The notes: generated by a model not told the origin, from the letters alone. DNA of 64,000 bases from Bradyrhizobium algeriense (GCF_036924595.1 NZ_JAZHRV010000001.1:7901501-7965500); one strand, 5' to 3'. Counted from the stretch's first letter, positions 53,518-63,205 are shown. Numbers and translations are program-made.

Positions 53518-53539
53518 GAGCACGGCCGTGGCCGTGCTC
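53518..53539 (-). terminator. Terminator-like hairpin after transporter operon
   Basis: GAGCACGGCC-GT-GGCCGTGCTC is a perfect 10-bp stem two bases beyond the ATPase gene stop. No U tract, so termination efficiency is uncertain. Confidence 0.55.
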
Positions 53540-53541
53540 TC

Positions 53542-55407
53542 TCAGGCAACGGCGATCTCGGGCGGCCACGCGATCGACGGGTCCGCCGGCGGCACCGAGG
53601 CCAGCAGTAACCGGGTGTAGGGATGCTGAGGATTCGCGAAGACCTCTTCGGTATTCCCCTGCTCCACTACGTTTCCATGCTGCATCACCACCACCCGCGA
53701 GCACAGGTAGCGCACCACCGACAGGTCGTGTGAAATCAGCACCAGCGCAATGCCGTGTCGCCGCCCCAGTTCGATCAAGAGGTTGAGGACCTGTGCCTGC
53801 ACGGACACGTCCAGGCCGGACACGATCTCGTCGGCCACCACCAGTCTCGGCATCACACACAAAGCCCGGCCGATGTTGACGCGCTGTTTCTGTCCGCCGG
53901 ACAATTGACTGGGGAAGCGCATCAGCGCGTCCAGCGGCAGCCCGACATCGTTCAACAGTTCGTGCGCGCGCTCCTGCCGTGGATGGCGTTTCGACGCCAT
54001 GTGGTCGGACTCGTAGGCCTGCGTCAGCAGCCGGTACACCGAGCGGCGCGGGTTCAGCGCGGAGTGCGGGTCCTGGAAGATCATCTGCACGTGTTCACGC
54101 GTGAGCCGAAGGGCCTTGGCGCCGACTCGTTCCTGCCCGTCGATCAGCAATCTGCCGCTCGTCAGCGACTCCGCTCCCACGATCAGGCGCGCCACTGAAC
54201 TCTTGCCGCTGCCGCTTTCCCCGACGATCCCCACGAACTGGCCAGGCTGAACCTTGAGCGACAACCGGTTGACGGCCACATTGTGCACCTTGCGCTGACC
54301 CAGCACGCCGCGGCGCGCGGTGTACCGCAGCGTCGCATCCTGCAGCTCCACCAGGGACGGCGCAGCAGCATCACCGCGCGGGGCGCTCCACCCGCTGGTG
54401 GCGGTTGTTGCGCTGCCTTCATCGGCCGCCGTCCTCGCGCCGGCCGAGACCTCGCGCGGATAGATGCAGCGCACCCAATGGCGGCTGGCGCACTCTGCAA
54501 GCGCCGGCGGCTGAGCCATGCACGCCGTCTGGCTTTGCGAGCAGCGCGCCGCAAACCGGCACCCGCTGATTCCGCCCAGTGCGGACACACCGGGCATCTG
54601 CCCAGCCAGCGCTGGCAGCTGACGCTGCGGACCATGGACGTTCGGCGTGGCGCGATCCAGCGCCCATGTATAGGGATGACGCGAGCGGCGCAGCACTTCC
54701 GTGGCCTGTCCGTATTCCACCTGTTCGCCCGCATACAGCACGACGATATCGTCGCACACATGAGAGGCCAGCCGCAGGTCGTGCGTGATAAGCAGCATCG
54801 CCGTCTGATGGATACGTCTTTGCTCGGCCAGCAGCCTGAGCACGGTCGCCTGGCTGACGACGTCCAGGGCTGTCGTAGGCTCGTCGGCCACGATCAGTGC
54901 CGGATTGGCGGCAAAGGCCATGGCAATCAGGACTCGCTGGCATTGTCCGCCCGAAAGTTCGTGCGGGTAGCGGTGGATCAGTTCATTCGGGTTAGGCAAA
55001 TGCACAGAGTCGAGCTGCCGCAACATCAGGGGTCGTCTCTCGGCGGCGGGCACCCCAAGATGGGTCAGGTGCTCGGCGAAGGTCTGGCCGATGGTCTCCA
55101 CCGGATTGAGCGCGGTCAACGGCTCTTGCGGAACGAACGCAATGCGCCGTCCCAACAGCCGCCGCCAGGCCTTGCGGTTGAGCGCGAGCAGATCCGTGTC
55201 TTCGAACACGATGCGGCCCTTCGAGACCTCGAAGCCCGTCGGAATGTGGCCGGCGATGACCCGGCCGATCATACTCTTGCCGGCTCCGGACTCGCCCACC
55301 AGGCCGAGCACCTTGCCGCGTTCCAGCTTCAGGGAGACGTCGCGCAGCACCTCGACGCGCTGGCCACCGAGGCGAGCCGTCAATGTCAGGTTGGTGATCG
55401 ACAACAT
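53542..55407 (-). CDS. Dipeptide/oligopeptide ABC transporter ATPase, DppD-DppF fusion
   Basis: 621 residues from ATG 55407. Two complete ATPase halves: first Walker [17 protein letters not shown] (about 36-48), signature LSGGQCQRV and Walker [13 protein letters not shown]; then the oligopeptide-transporter linker with four Cys (CRFAARC, CMAQ and CIYP segments). Second Walker [17 protein letters not shown] (about 375), signature LSGGQKQRV and Walker [13 protein letters not shown], where Glu-Ile replaces the common Glu-Pro. Such fused ATPases energise Dpp/Opp/Nik-type importers. Start lies 2 bp after the permease stop. Last gene of the minus-strand operon. Confidence 0.95.
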   Translation of the reverse strand: MLSITNLTLTARLGGQRVEVLRDVSLKLERGKVLGLVGESGAGKSMIGRVIAGHIPTGFEVSKGRIVFEDTDLLALNRKAWRRLLGRRIAFVPQEPLTALNPVETIGQTFAEHLTHLGVPAAERRPLMLRQLDSVHLPNPNELIHRYPHELSGGQCQRVLIAMAFAANPALIVADEPTTALDVVSQATVLRLLAEQRRIHQTAMLLITHDLRLASHVCDDIVVLYAGEQVEYGQATEVLRRSRHPYTWALDRATPNVHGPQRQLPALAGQMPGVSALGGISGCRFAARCSQSQTACMAQPPALAECASRHWVRCIYPREVSAGARTAADEGSATTATSGWSAPRGDAAAPSLVELQDATLRYTARRGVLGQRKVHNVAVNRLSLKVQPGQFVGIVGESGSGKSSVARLIVGAESLTSGRLLIDGQERVGAKALRLTREHVQMIFQDPHSALNPRRSVYRLLTQAYESDHMASKRHPRQERAHELLNDVGLPLDALMRFPSQLSGGQKQRVNIGRALCVMPRLVVADEIVSGLDVSVQAQVLNLLIELGRRHGIALVLISHDLSVVRYLCSRVVVMQHGNVVEQGNTEEVFANPQHPYTRLLLASVPPADPSIAWPPEIAVA

Positions 55408-55409
55408 GT

Positions 55410-56324
55410 TCACTCCCCCCGCAGCCGCAGGCGAGGATCGAGTGCGACGCGGACGCCATCGCCTAACAGGTTGCAGCCCAGCACGGTGACGATGATGCAC
55501 AGCACCGGCGTCAGCATGACCCAGGCGGCGCTCTGCATGTCGTTGCGGGCGTCGGCCAGCATCTGGCCCCAAGTCGTGATCTCAGGCGGGACCGACAGCC
55601 CGATGAAGGATAGCGTGGCCTCCACGATGATGGCGACGCCCATCTCGATCGAGAACAGCGTGATCATCAGTGGCACGACCGCCGGAAGGACTTCGCGCAG
55701 CATTGTGCGCAAGTGGCTGAAGCCGATCAACCGCGCGGCCAGGACATAATCGCGGCGGCGGATCACCAAAACGTCGGCGCGAATGACGCGGCAGAACCGC
55801 GTCCAGTCCACCAGCACGACGGCGAGGATCACCTTGTCCACACCGGTGCCCAGCCCGACCAGCAAGATCAGCGACAACACCACCGGCGGAAACGACATCC
55901 AGAGGTCGACCACGTAGCTGATAGCGCGGTCCACGAGGCCGCCGAAATAGCCGCCCAGGAGGGCGAGTGCGCTGCCCAGCAGCATCGAACCAAGCGCCGC
56001 CTCGATGGCCACGGTCAAGGCCACCCGCGCGCCGAAGATGGCCCGCGACAAGACGCAGCGTCCGAGGCCATCGGTCCCGAGCGGGAATTCTCCGCTGCCG
56101 CCCGCAGCCCACATCGGAGGCGTCAGCATGTGCAGCAGGTCCTGTTCCAGCGGATCGTGGGGCGCCACCAAGGGTGCGAACACTGCCAGCAGCAGGATCA
56201 CCAGCAGGATGCCACCGCCCACCCACACCCGGCGTTGACGAGCGAGCTGCCGAAGTGCGGCGCGTGTCACCGGAAATCGTCCCTCGCGCGGGGCCGGCGA
56301 GATCGTCAGGGCGCTTGCAGTCAT
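55410..56324 (-). CDS. Peptide ABC transporter permease, DppC-type
   Basis: 304 residues from ATG 56324, overlapping the upstream permease stop by ATGA. N-terminal OppC domain (RQLARQRRVWVGGGILLVILLLAVFAPLVAPHDP), the LGTDGLGRCVLSRAIFGARVAL motif of DppC proteins, six membrane segments, and the EAA-type loop RLIGFSHLRTMLREVLPAVVP that contacts the ATPase. Ends DPRLRLRGE. Pairs with the DppB-type subunit to form the pore. Confidence 0.95.
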   Translation of the reverse strand: MTASALTISPAPREGRFPVTRAALRQLARQRRVWVGGGILLVILLLAVFAPLVAPHDPLEQDLLHMLTPPMWAAGGSGEFPLGTDGLGRCVLSRAIFGARVALTVAIEAALGSMLLGSALALLGGYFGGLVDRAISYVVDLWMSFPPVVLSLILLVGLGTGVDKVILAVVLVDWTRFCRVIRADVLVIRRRDYVLAARLIGFSHLRTMLREVLPAVVPLMITLFSIEMGVAIIVEATLSFIGLSVPPEITTWGQMLADARNDMQSAAWVMLTPVLCIIVTVLGCNLLGDGVRVALDPRLRLRGE

Positions 56325-57337
56325 AGGGTTCTCAGTCGCGGGTTCAACACGGCGTACAGCACGTCGACGATGATCGTGATTGCCAGCATCAGGACACAAA
56401 AAATCAGGGCGATCCCCTGGATCAAAGGCAAGTCGTTGCCCTTGACCGCCTGGACCATCAGGTTCCCGACGCCGGGGAAACCGAAGATCATCTCCACCAG
56501 CAGCGCCCCGCCGAACAGGAAGCCGAACTGCACGCCGATCATCGTGATGGTGGGCAGCGAGGCGTTCTTGAGCATGTGGCGCCACAGGATACGCGTCTCC
56601 GACAAGCCGCGCAGCCGGGCGACCTCAACATAGGGCTCGTTGGCGGCGTCGATCAGACTGGAGCGCAGCACGCGGATCACCAGCGGGGCAAAGCCCAGCG
56701 CCAGTGCCAGCGCAGGCAGCAGAAGGTGGGACACCGCGCTCAGCCAGGCGTCGAACCGGCCCACCAGCAGAAGGTCGATGAGCGCGATCCCTGTGATGCC
56801 TGGCAGCGCGACGCCGTCTCCGACCCGCCCGCTGAACGGCAATACTGGCCACAACACGCCGAATGCCAGGATGAGCAGCAGGCTCCAGAGAAAGGACGGG
56901 ATCGACTGCATCAGCGCCACGATCACGTCGGCGGTGGCTTCGCGCCTGCGCTGGTAAAGCACGAAGGCGAGTACGCCGCCGGGCACGCTGATCAGCAGGG
57001 CGAGCAGCAAACTCGTCAGCGTGAGTTCCAGCGTGGCGGGGACGGCGGCAAGCATCAGCTGGACGACGGGTTGCCGAAAGTTGATCGAGTTGCCCAGGTT
57101 GCCGTTCATCGCCTCCCACAGCCAGATCAGAAACTGTTGGGGAATGGGCTTGTCGAAACCGAGCTGCTGCCGCAGCGCAGCTGCATCGGCGGGGGTCGCG
57201 GATGCGGGCAGCAGCATCGCAAGCGGGTCGACAGGCAGCATGCGCAGCACGACGAACACCACCAGTGACAGCAGCAACAAGGTCGGAATGGCCAGCAGCA
57301 GCCGGCGCAATATGATGGCAGAAACGACCTGGAACAT
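56321..57337 (-). CDS. Peptide ABC transporter permease, DppB-type
   Basis: 338 residues. The N-terminus IILRRLLLAIPTLLLLSLVVFVVLRMLPVDP is the standard DppB start. LRQQLGFDKPIPQQFLIWLWEAMNGNLGNSI precedes the transmembrane core; the EAA loop is VARLRGLSETRILWRHMLKNASLP, and the end DVLYAVLNPRLRTL is canonical. Coupled to the DppC gene by a 4-bp overlap. Confidence 0.95.
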   Translation of the reverse strand: MFQVVSAIILRRLLLAIPTLLLLSLVVFVVLRMLPVDPLAMLLPASATPADAAALRQQLGFDKPIPQQFLIWLWEAMNGNLGNSINFRQPVVQLMLAAVPATLELTLTSLLLALLISVPGGVLAFVLYQRRREATADVIVALMQSIPSFLWSLLLILAFGVLWPVLPFSGRVGDGVALPGITGIALIDLLLVGRFDAWLSAVSHLLLPALALALGFAPLVIRVLRSSLIDAANEPYVEVARLRGLSETRILWRHMLKNASLPTITMIGVQFGFLFGGALLVEMIFGFPGVGNLMVQAVKGNDLPLIQGIALIFCVLMLAITIIVDVLYAVLNPRLRTL

Positions 57338-57379
57338 GTCGATTGACCGGGCGGGTTAAGTTGTCATGTCAGCAGGTGA

Positions 57380-58978
57380 TCAGCGATACTTGAACTCCGC
57401 CGGCAGGATGTAGCCGTTGTCGAACAAGGTCGGCTCCAAGCTGGCCGAATAGGCCACTGTTTCAACTGCCTGCAGCAGCGGAATGGCCCAGGACTTCTGT
57501 GACGATTCGACGTTCAGCTGCTTGTAGCCGGCCATGCGCTTGGCCTCGTCGACTTCCGTCATGAGCGCATCAATGCGGGGCGACAGCGACATGTCCTTCC
57601 ACGTCGAGAACCGCAGGCGCGGATCGAAGATGCGGCCGGCGTAGTTTTCCGGGTCTCCAGTGCTGTTGGCCCAGCTGTAGAGCAGTGGGCCGGTCAGCTT
57701 GCCGTTCTGGGCCGCCTCGACGAGCTTCGCCGGCGTCGTCTCTTCGATCGTGGCGTTGATGCCAACCGCCTTCCACATCCCCGCGATCGCACGGGCCATG
57801 TCGTAGTCATTGGGAAATACGCCGTTGGTGGACAGCAGCGTGAATGACACCGGATTGCCCGGCCCGAAACCGGCGGCATTCAGTTCGGCGATGGCCTTGT
57901 TCCTGTCGAACGGATAGTTGAAATCTGCCACATAGGACGGCGTGCCTTCGGGTGTCATCACCGATAGCGGCTTGGCCACGCCGCCGTAGAAGGCTTTGGA
58001 CAGGGCCGCCTTGTCGATGGCCAGGTGCATGGCCGACCGCACATGGTCGTCGTCCATGGGCTTCACGTAGCTGGGAATCCGGATCATGTAGACCTCGGAG
58101 AACGGATAGACCTTGGTCTCGATGCCGGTCTTCTGTGCCAGCCGCTGCAGCTCGCGCACGGGCAGGCGGGTCGCCAGCCCGGCCCGCCCGGACTCGACCA
58201 ACGCGACCCGGGCCGAAGCTTCGGGGACGATTTGGAAGACGATCTGCCGGATCGAAGGCGAGCCGCCCCAATATTTGTCGAACGCTTCAAGCACGATGCG
58301 CGAGCCGCGCAGGTGCTCGATCATGCGGTAGGGGCCGGCGCCGATCGGCCTGGCATTGAAGCCCTCCGCGCCGACGCGCTCCATGTAAGCCTTGGGCACG
58401 ATGTAGGCGGCCAGAAACGCCAAATAGATGGGAGCAGCCGGCGTGGAGCGGTTGAAGGCGATGACGCCCTTGGTCGGCGAGACCACCTCGATGTCGCTGA
58501 CTGTATTGAGCATGCCGCCGACGAGCAGCTTCTTGTCGGCCTTGGCGCGATCCGCCAGGCTGAACTTGACGTCTTCCATGGTCGCCTGCGTTCCGTCGTG
58601 GAAGACGATGTCGTCGCGCAGGGTGATCTCCAGGCGGGTCGCCTTGTCGTCGACCCACTTCCACTCCGTCACCTGGCGCGGCTGCAACTTCAACTGCGGC
58701 GAATAGCGCAAGGGCGAGTCGAAAACCGACTGGTACAGGTTTTGGATGGTGGGGATGGACAAGGCGTTCGGGTCCCAGGTCGGGACGTCGACCGGATAGG
58801 CGATCGAAAGCGTGGACTTGTCGTTGACCTGCGCGCGCGCCAGCTCCCAGGGAATGAGCGCGCCAACGCCGGCAGCCAGCGAGCCCAGGATCATGCGCCG
58901 CCGCGCCGGGTCCTTGAGTGCCGACTGCACATCGATCTCATGCGGGTCGGCGGGAAAATGCAAGTGACCTGTCATCAT
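57380..58978 (-). CDS. Peptide ABC transporter substrate-binding protein (SBP_bac_5)
   Basis: 532 residues from ATG 58978, with AGGGG six bases upstream. Tat-like signal DPARRRMILGSLAAGVGALIPWELARAQ, preceded by about 26 polar residues. SBP_bac_5 features: LSIAYPVDVPTWDPNALSIPTIQNLYQSVFDSPLRYS, IVFHDGTQATMEDVKFSL, RPIGAGPYRMIE, then MHLAIDKAALSKAFYGG and YPFDRNKAIAELNAAGF. Binds the imported solute, probably an oligopeptide or amino-acid conjugate. 42 bp separate it from the permease pair. Confidence 0.95.
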   Translation of the reverse strand: MMTGHLHFPADPHEIDVQSALKDPARRRMILGSLAAGVGALIPWELARAQVNDKSTLSIAYPVDVPTWDPNALSIPTIQNLYQSVFDSPLRYSPQLKLQPRQVTEWKWVDDKATRLEITLRDDIVFHDGTQATMEDVKFSLADRAKADKKLLVGGMLNTVSDIEVVSPTKGVIAFNRSTPAAPIYLAFLAAYIVPKAYMERVGAEGFNARPIGAGPYRMIEHLRGSRIVLEAFDKYWGGSPSIRQIVFQIVPEASARVALVESGRAGLATRLPVRELQRLAQKTGIETKVYPFSEVYMIRIPSYVKPMDDDHVRSAMHLAIDKAALSKAFYGGVAKPLSVMTPEGTPSYVADFNYPFDRNKAIAELNAAGFGPGNPVSFTLLSTNGVFPNDYDMARAIAGMWKAVGINATIEETTPAKLVEAAQNGKLTGPLLYSWANSTGDPENYAGRIFDPRLRFSTWKDMSLSPRIDALMTEVDEAKRMAGYKQLNVESSQKSWAIPLLQAVETVAYSASLEPTLFDNGYILPAEFKYR

Positions 58979-59065
58979 GCGTACCCCTGGGAAGTGGAAA
59001 AAAATGAACGAGAGATCCAGAGCGAAAGCAAAACGTTTACGCGCTTGGCGGTCGAGTCGAGGACA

Positions 59066-59761
59066 TCATTCGACACTCGCATTGGCGAGCGCGGCGTAGC
59101 CGCGCTCGGCCGCAAACACGAACCGGACCATGCTATCGTGGGCCGCGACGGAATCGTGCCTCGCAAATGCCGCGTGCAGTTCCTGCAGCCCCGCAACGAC
59201 GATCACCTGAATGGCGGGGTCGCGCAAAGTACTCATGCGCACGGTCAGCACCTGGTCGGCGCACCGCGTGATCACCGCCGCCAGGCGGCTGTTGCGCACG
59301 GCGCCGAGCCACGTCTCGCGGAAATCGGCGTTCGCGCGGAACAAGCGCGAAAAATCGACTGTCGCTTGGGCGGTCTTGGCTTCCCCAAGCGCCGCTCCCA
59401 GCTGCGCGATTCCCTCGCGTGAGATGTCGCGGGCGGCGAGTGCGGCGGCCCTGGGCTCGAGCAGCTTGCGTAATTCGAACACTTCCATGACGTCATCGCG
59501 ATTCAGGGTCGGGATGCGATAGCCCCGCGCGGTGCTGACCAGACAGCCTTCGGCCACCAGCTGCAGGAGCGCCTCGCGCACGGGCATGCGGGACATGCCC
59601 AGTTGCGTGGCGATTTCCATGTCGACCAGCCGGTCCTCCGGAGTCACCAGACCGGCGCGCAGGCGCGCGCGCAGCGCGTCATGGGCGATGGAACTCAGGC
59701 TCAGGCGCCCCGACGCATCCGGTACGGAAGCTTCCATGACCTTTGATGTCTTGCCGCTCAT
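59066..59761 (-). CDS. GntR-family regulator, FCD subfamily
   Basis: 231 residues from ATG 59761; a GTG at 59773 is possible. Winged helix about 20-80: SIAHDALRARLRAGLVTPEDRLVDMEIATQLGMSRMPVREALLQLVAEGCL. FCD effector domain about 90-225: VFELRKLLEPRAAALAARDIS, then FRANADFRETWLGA and a late AFARHDSVAAHDSMV, giving the Asp/His metal-site pattern. Likely represses the divergent operons and responds to an organic acid. GTATAC (59775-59780) and AACAATATATTGTT (59887-59900) are candidate operators in its upstream region. Confidence 0.93.
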   Translation of the reverse strand: MSGKTSKVMEASVPDASGRLSLSSIAHDALRARLRAGLVTPEDRLVDMEIATQLGMSRMPVREALLQLVAEGCLVSTARGYRIPTLNRDDVMEVFELRKLLEPRAAALAARDISREGIAQLGAALGEAKTAQATVDFSRLFRANADFRETWLGAVRNSRLAAVITRCADQVLTVRMSTLRDPAIQVIVVAGLQELHAAFARHDSVAAHDSMVRFVFAAERGYAALANASVE

Positions 59762-59773
59762 GGCGTTCACCAC

Positions 59774-60144
59774 TGTATACTGTTTTGAGGGGTACGACGA
59801 AGAAATCAGCAGAATCCCGTTTCCATTTCACGATTTTTCCGGAATTTTATTGGATTTCAAAACCGCGTTGACTTTACATTTCACATAACAATATATTGTT
59901 GTCAATCGCTTCGTACATGTCCCGAGCCCTCCGCGGCAGGCCTCGCGTGGCAGTGGGGGACGAAGATCGAGACTGCCATGGGTGCGCGCAGAATGCCTGC
60001 GCAGTCGAGGACCTCGACGTCGTCTTCATCGGCACGGGCGCTGCCGTCGCCAATGACATCGGACGTGCGACCGGCGGCAGGCCATGCAGACCGTCCAGGC
60101 GTAACCGTCGTTCACTCCGGTCCAGAAAGGCCTTTTCCCAAATC
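59774..60144. promoter_or_regulatory. Divergent control region with two palindromes
   Basis: Between the GntR gene (minus) and the FAD oxidase gene (plus). AACAATATATTGTT at 59887-59900 is a perfect 14-bp palindrome in an AT-rich tract, and GTATAC at 59775-59780 sits 14 bp before the regulator start. 59900-60144 is open in several frames but starts no recognisable protein. Confidence 0.5.
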
Positions 60145-61534
60145 ATGAGTTCTGCAAAAGCAATCGATGCCCTGGTACAGGCGCTCGGCAACGACCTCGT
60201 GGCCACCGGCCTTGGCATTCCCGATCGCCGCTATGGCGACTGGAGTGGTGTTCCGTACAGCGTGCCGCTGGCGCTGCTGCGGCCCCGCAACACCGAACAA
60301 CTCGCGCGGATGCTACACATCTGCAATGAGTTCGGGCAGCCGGTCGTTCCCCAGGGGGGGCTGACCGGCCTGGCCGGCGGTGCCTGCTGCGGCTCCAGCG
60401 AGGTGGCCGTGAGCCTCGAGCGGATGAACGCGATCGAGGAGATCGATGCAGTGTCCGGCAACCTCACGGCGCAGGCCGGATGCACACTCCACGCCGTGCA
60501 GGAAGCGGCCGAGGCGGCGGGTTTTCTGTTCGCACTCGACCTCGGGGCAAGAGGCACCTGTACCATCGGCGGCAGCCTGTCCACCAACGCGGGCGGCAAC
60601 CGCGTCATCCGCTACGGAACCATGCGCGACCAGTTGCTGAGCATCGAAGCGGTACTGGCCGACGGCAGCGTGGTTGGCGGTCTGCACAAGATGGTCAAGA
60701 ACAACACGGGCTACGACATGCGTCACCTGCTGGCCGGAGCTGAGGGAACGCTGGGGATCGTCACCCGCGTCGTCCTGAAACTGCATCCACAACCGAAATC
60801 TGTTTCGACCGCGTGGTGCGGCCTGCCAAGCTACGACGCCGCGACCATCCTGCTGCAGCGCGCGAAGGCGGAACTGCCCGGCGGCGTGTTGGCGTTCGAG
60901 GTGATGTGGCCCAGCTACCTGGATTTCATGCTGGATAAGGTCAAGGGGCTTCGTGCGCCACTGTCCGGGCGCCACGCCATGAACGTGCTGATGGAGACCG
61001 CCGGCGTCGACGCGACGGGCCACCCCGCCGAGTTCGACGAATTCCTCGGCCGCATGCTGGTAGAGGGCGTGCTCGAGGATGCGACGGTCGCGCGCTCCAC
61101 CTCGGATGCGCGTGCATTGTGGGCGGTGCGCGATGCCACCGCCGAGTTTCCGATCCTGTTGCCCGGCATGGCGGCGTTCGACGTGAGTTTCGCGATTAGC
61201 GACATCGGCCGGGCCGCTCTCGAATGCGAGACCCTGCTGCGCCAGCGCTGGCCCCAGTGCACGGCACTGGTTTTTGGCCATCTTGGCGACGGCAACCTGC
61301 ACGTAATCGCACACCTCGCAGATGGTGCAGCGGCAGAAACCCGCGCCATCGAAGAGATCGTGTACGATCTGGTGCGCCGCTATCGTGGCGCCGTCTCGGC
61401 CGAGCACGGCATCGGCATCCTCAAACGCAAGGTCCTGGGCCACACCCGCAGCCCGGCCGAACTCGCTGCCAATGCGCGCGATCAAACAAGCGCTGGACCC
61501 CAAGGGCATCCTCAATCCTGGCAAGGTTCTCTGA
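60145..61534 (+). CDS. GlcD-type FAD-linked oxidase with C-terminal frameshift
   Basis: About 462 residues. FAD-binding-4 domain: RNTEQLARMLHICNEFGQPVVPQGGLTGLAGGA and GTCTIGGSLSTNAGGNRVIRYG. FAD-oxidase C-domain: VFGHLGDGNLHVIAHL and the closing SAEHGIGILKRKVLGH. D-lactate, glycolate or D-2-hydroxyglutarate dehydrogenases have this layout. The expected end MRAIKQALDPKGILNPGKVL (stop 61532-61534) is in the +1 frame relative to the body; the shift falls at about 61470-61476 (GCTGCCAATGCGC, one extra A). Without correction the frame reads through in frame into the next gene. Confidence 0.85.
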
Positions 61535-61572
61535 GCCCTGTCTCATTTCTCTTCGTTGCAAAGGAACCCATC

Positions 61573-62364
61573 ATGACCGCTACCGGCAAGAAATTCCGCA
61601 TCTGGGCGCAAGGAGCCACCGACAAGACGGGACATCAGGCCTATCTGGAGCAACTGCTGCCCTACATGCAGGCCTGCATCGATCCCGATTTCGAGATCGA
61701 ATTCCACACCACGACGCCATCAGTCACGACGGTGCATGCACTCTCCGAGTTTCGCTTTTCGCGCGAAGTCATCCGCGGGGCGATTCGGGCCGAGCGCGAA
61801 GGCTACGACGTGTTCTTCATGAACCACTTCCAGGACGTGGGGCTGTACGAAGCCCGCGCCTCGGTCGACATTCCCGTGCTGGGTCTGGGTGAGAGCACCC
61901 TGCTCCATGCCTGCACCCTGGGACGCAAGCTCGGCTTGCTGGCCATCAATCCGGCCTTCATCCCCATCCACACCGACCAGGTCCAGCGCTACGGGCTGCA
62001 GCAACGCGTGGCAGGCATCCGCGCCATCGACGCCAGCATGAGCGACTACATGGAAGCCTTCGCGTCGTCGGCCAGGAAGACCGAACTCGAGGTGATGTTC
62101 ATCCGCGAGGCTCGCAAGCTTCTCGACGCGGGGGCCGACGTCATCGTGCCTACGGGAGGAATCCCGATGATGCTGTTTGGCAATGCACGTGGCGCCAATG
62201 TCGATGGCGCACCGGTCGTCAACGGCGTGACAGTCGTGATCAAGGCAGCCGAGATGGCCGTGAAACTGCGCCGCCTGGGCGGGATGGGCGTCAGCCGGGT
62301 CCCCCAGTCCGGCTTTGCCATGCCGGATGCCAAAACGCTGGACGAGTTCCTCAACCACGGCTGA
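61573..62364 (+). CDS. Asp/Glu/hydantoin racemase-family protein lacking both catalytic Cys
   Basis: 263 residues from ATG 61573 with AAGGA upstream. Family pattern: VFFMNHFQDVGLYEARASVDIPVLGLGESTLLHACTLGRKLGLL and GADVIVPTGGIPMMLFGNA. At the two positions where racemases carry Cys (AxCFDDPG and GCAGM types) this protein has NHFQD and PTGGIP, so a two-Cys racemisation is not possible. The only Cys in that area (HACTLGR) is not at an active-site position. A related hydrolase, decarboxylase or isomerase role is more likely. 38 bp after the oxidase stop, so probably co-transcribed. Confidence 0.88.
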   Translation: MTATGKKFRIWAQGATDKTGHQAYLEQLLPYMQACIDPDFEIEFHTTTPSVTTVHALSEFRFSREVIRGAIRAEREGYDVFFMNHFQDVGLYEARASVDIPVLGLGESTLLHACTLGRKLGLLAINPAFIPIHTDQVQRYGLQQRVAGIRAIDASMSDYMEAFASSARKTELEVMFIREARKLLDAGADVIVPTGGIPMMLFGNARGANVDGAPVVNGVTVVIKAAEMAVKLRRLGGMGVSRVPQSGFAMPDAKTLDEFLNHG

Positions 62365-62747
62365 ATCCTAGGACCTGTCGGCTTCGGAATTCAAGGGCCG
62401 GCTGGACTTCGACGATGCGCAGGGCGAAGTGCTCAACGGGCCGCGTTGCTGCCTGTGGCACGCCAAATCATTCCCTAAGATCATCGGACTTTTTTGTCGG
62501 CCCCCACCGGATTTTGATGGGACGTGGCTTGTCTGGAGCTACCCAACCTTCAATTCGGGACTCGCCCAATATCAATCACTCCAATAGCCACATCCGGACG
62601 GTACCGTTTCGCCATGCGTATGCGTGGGCTTGAGCGGGACGAGAGTTCTTTGGATCATCCAGCAATGGGGGAAACCTGGCCCTGTCGGAAGTATCCATGC
62701 GAGCTATCCGGAACGAAGTGATTCCGGGTTCGCAGATGATGACAGAA
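62365..62747. other. Intergenic stretch right of the racemase-like gene
   Basis: At about 62370-62460 the plus strand reads SEFKGRLDFDDAQGEVLNGPR, weakly like the opening of XylR-N/V4R activator domains, and may be a truncated regulator. Nothing else is recognised. Confidence 0.4.
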
Positions 62748-62800
62748 TGGCGCACCCGACACGATTCGAACGTGTGACCCTTGCCCTCGGAGGGCAGCTC
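62748..62800 (-). pseudogene. tRNA-Arg(CCG) 3' fragment, probable att site
   Basis: Minus strand: anticodon arm CTGCCCTCCGAGGGCA, T-arm ACACG-TTCGAAT-CGTGT and acceptor CGGGTGC-G-CCA. Same orientation as the fragment at 53290 and identical over 32 bases. The anticodon stem differs at two positions. No 5' half of the tRNA on the right. Confidence 0.85.
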
Positions 62801-63205
62801 TTCGTGCAAAGCGGGGCATTCGGTTGGATCGACATATCGGTCTCAGAAAGCGCCGTTAGCAGAAATTGGCGGTCCGCGCGAAATTTACCACGCCGTGATC
62901 CCGCCGCGGCTGCATTGATGCGGCGGCTGTGTCGCTAGCAGGCCCGGTGTGATTTGCGACCGATGGCAGGACGATAGAAAACGTTTACCACCTGCTCGAA
63001 CCCGCTTGAGCTGGCTATCGGTTCCGGTACATACTGGCGGTACACACAGCCCACCGCGGCTGTCTGGAAACGCTGATTTTGCAGCGGTTTTCGAGGTCCA
63101 TGGGACCTTGGCAGAGAATCCCTCCCTCTCCGCCTTCCGCTATAGAGATCCCTCCTGAACTTGATCGCTTGCTTGCAGTGCCAGCGTGGTGGTGAAACTG
63201 CTGCG
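62801..63205. other. Intergenic stretch between att fragment and integrase gene
   Basis: No gene is supported. The region contains inverted GC-rich words (CCGCCGCGGCTGCAT / ATGCGGCGG near 62902-62930) that could form a hairpin. Confidence 0.45.

Noticed and set aside
53041..53523. 160-codon minus-strand open frame
   Set aside because: Much of it is translated from the tRNA-Arg fragment and neighbouring hairpins (SHVRIVSGAP is the usual artefact of tRNA 3' ends), with no ribosome site.
60313..61524. 403-codon minus-strand frame opposite the FAD oxidase
   Set aside because: Shadow of a gene with conserved FAD-oxidase motifs on the plus strand; high GC keeps the opposite strand open.
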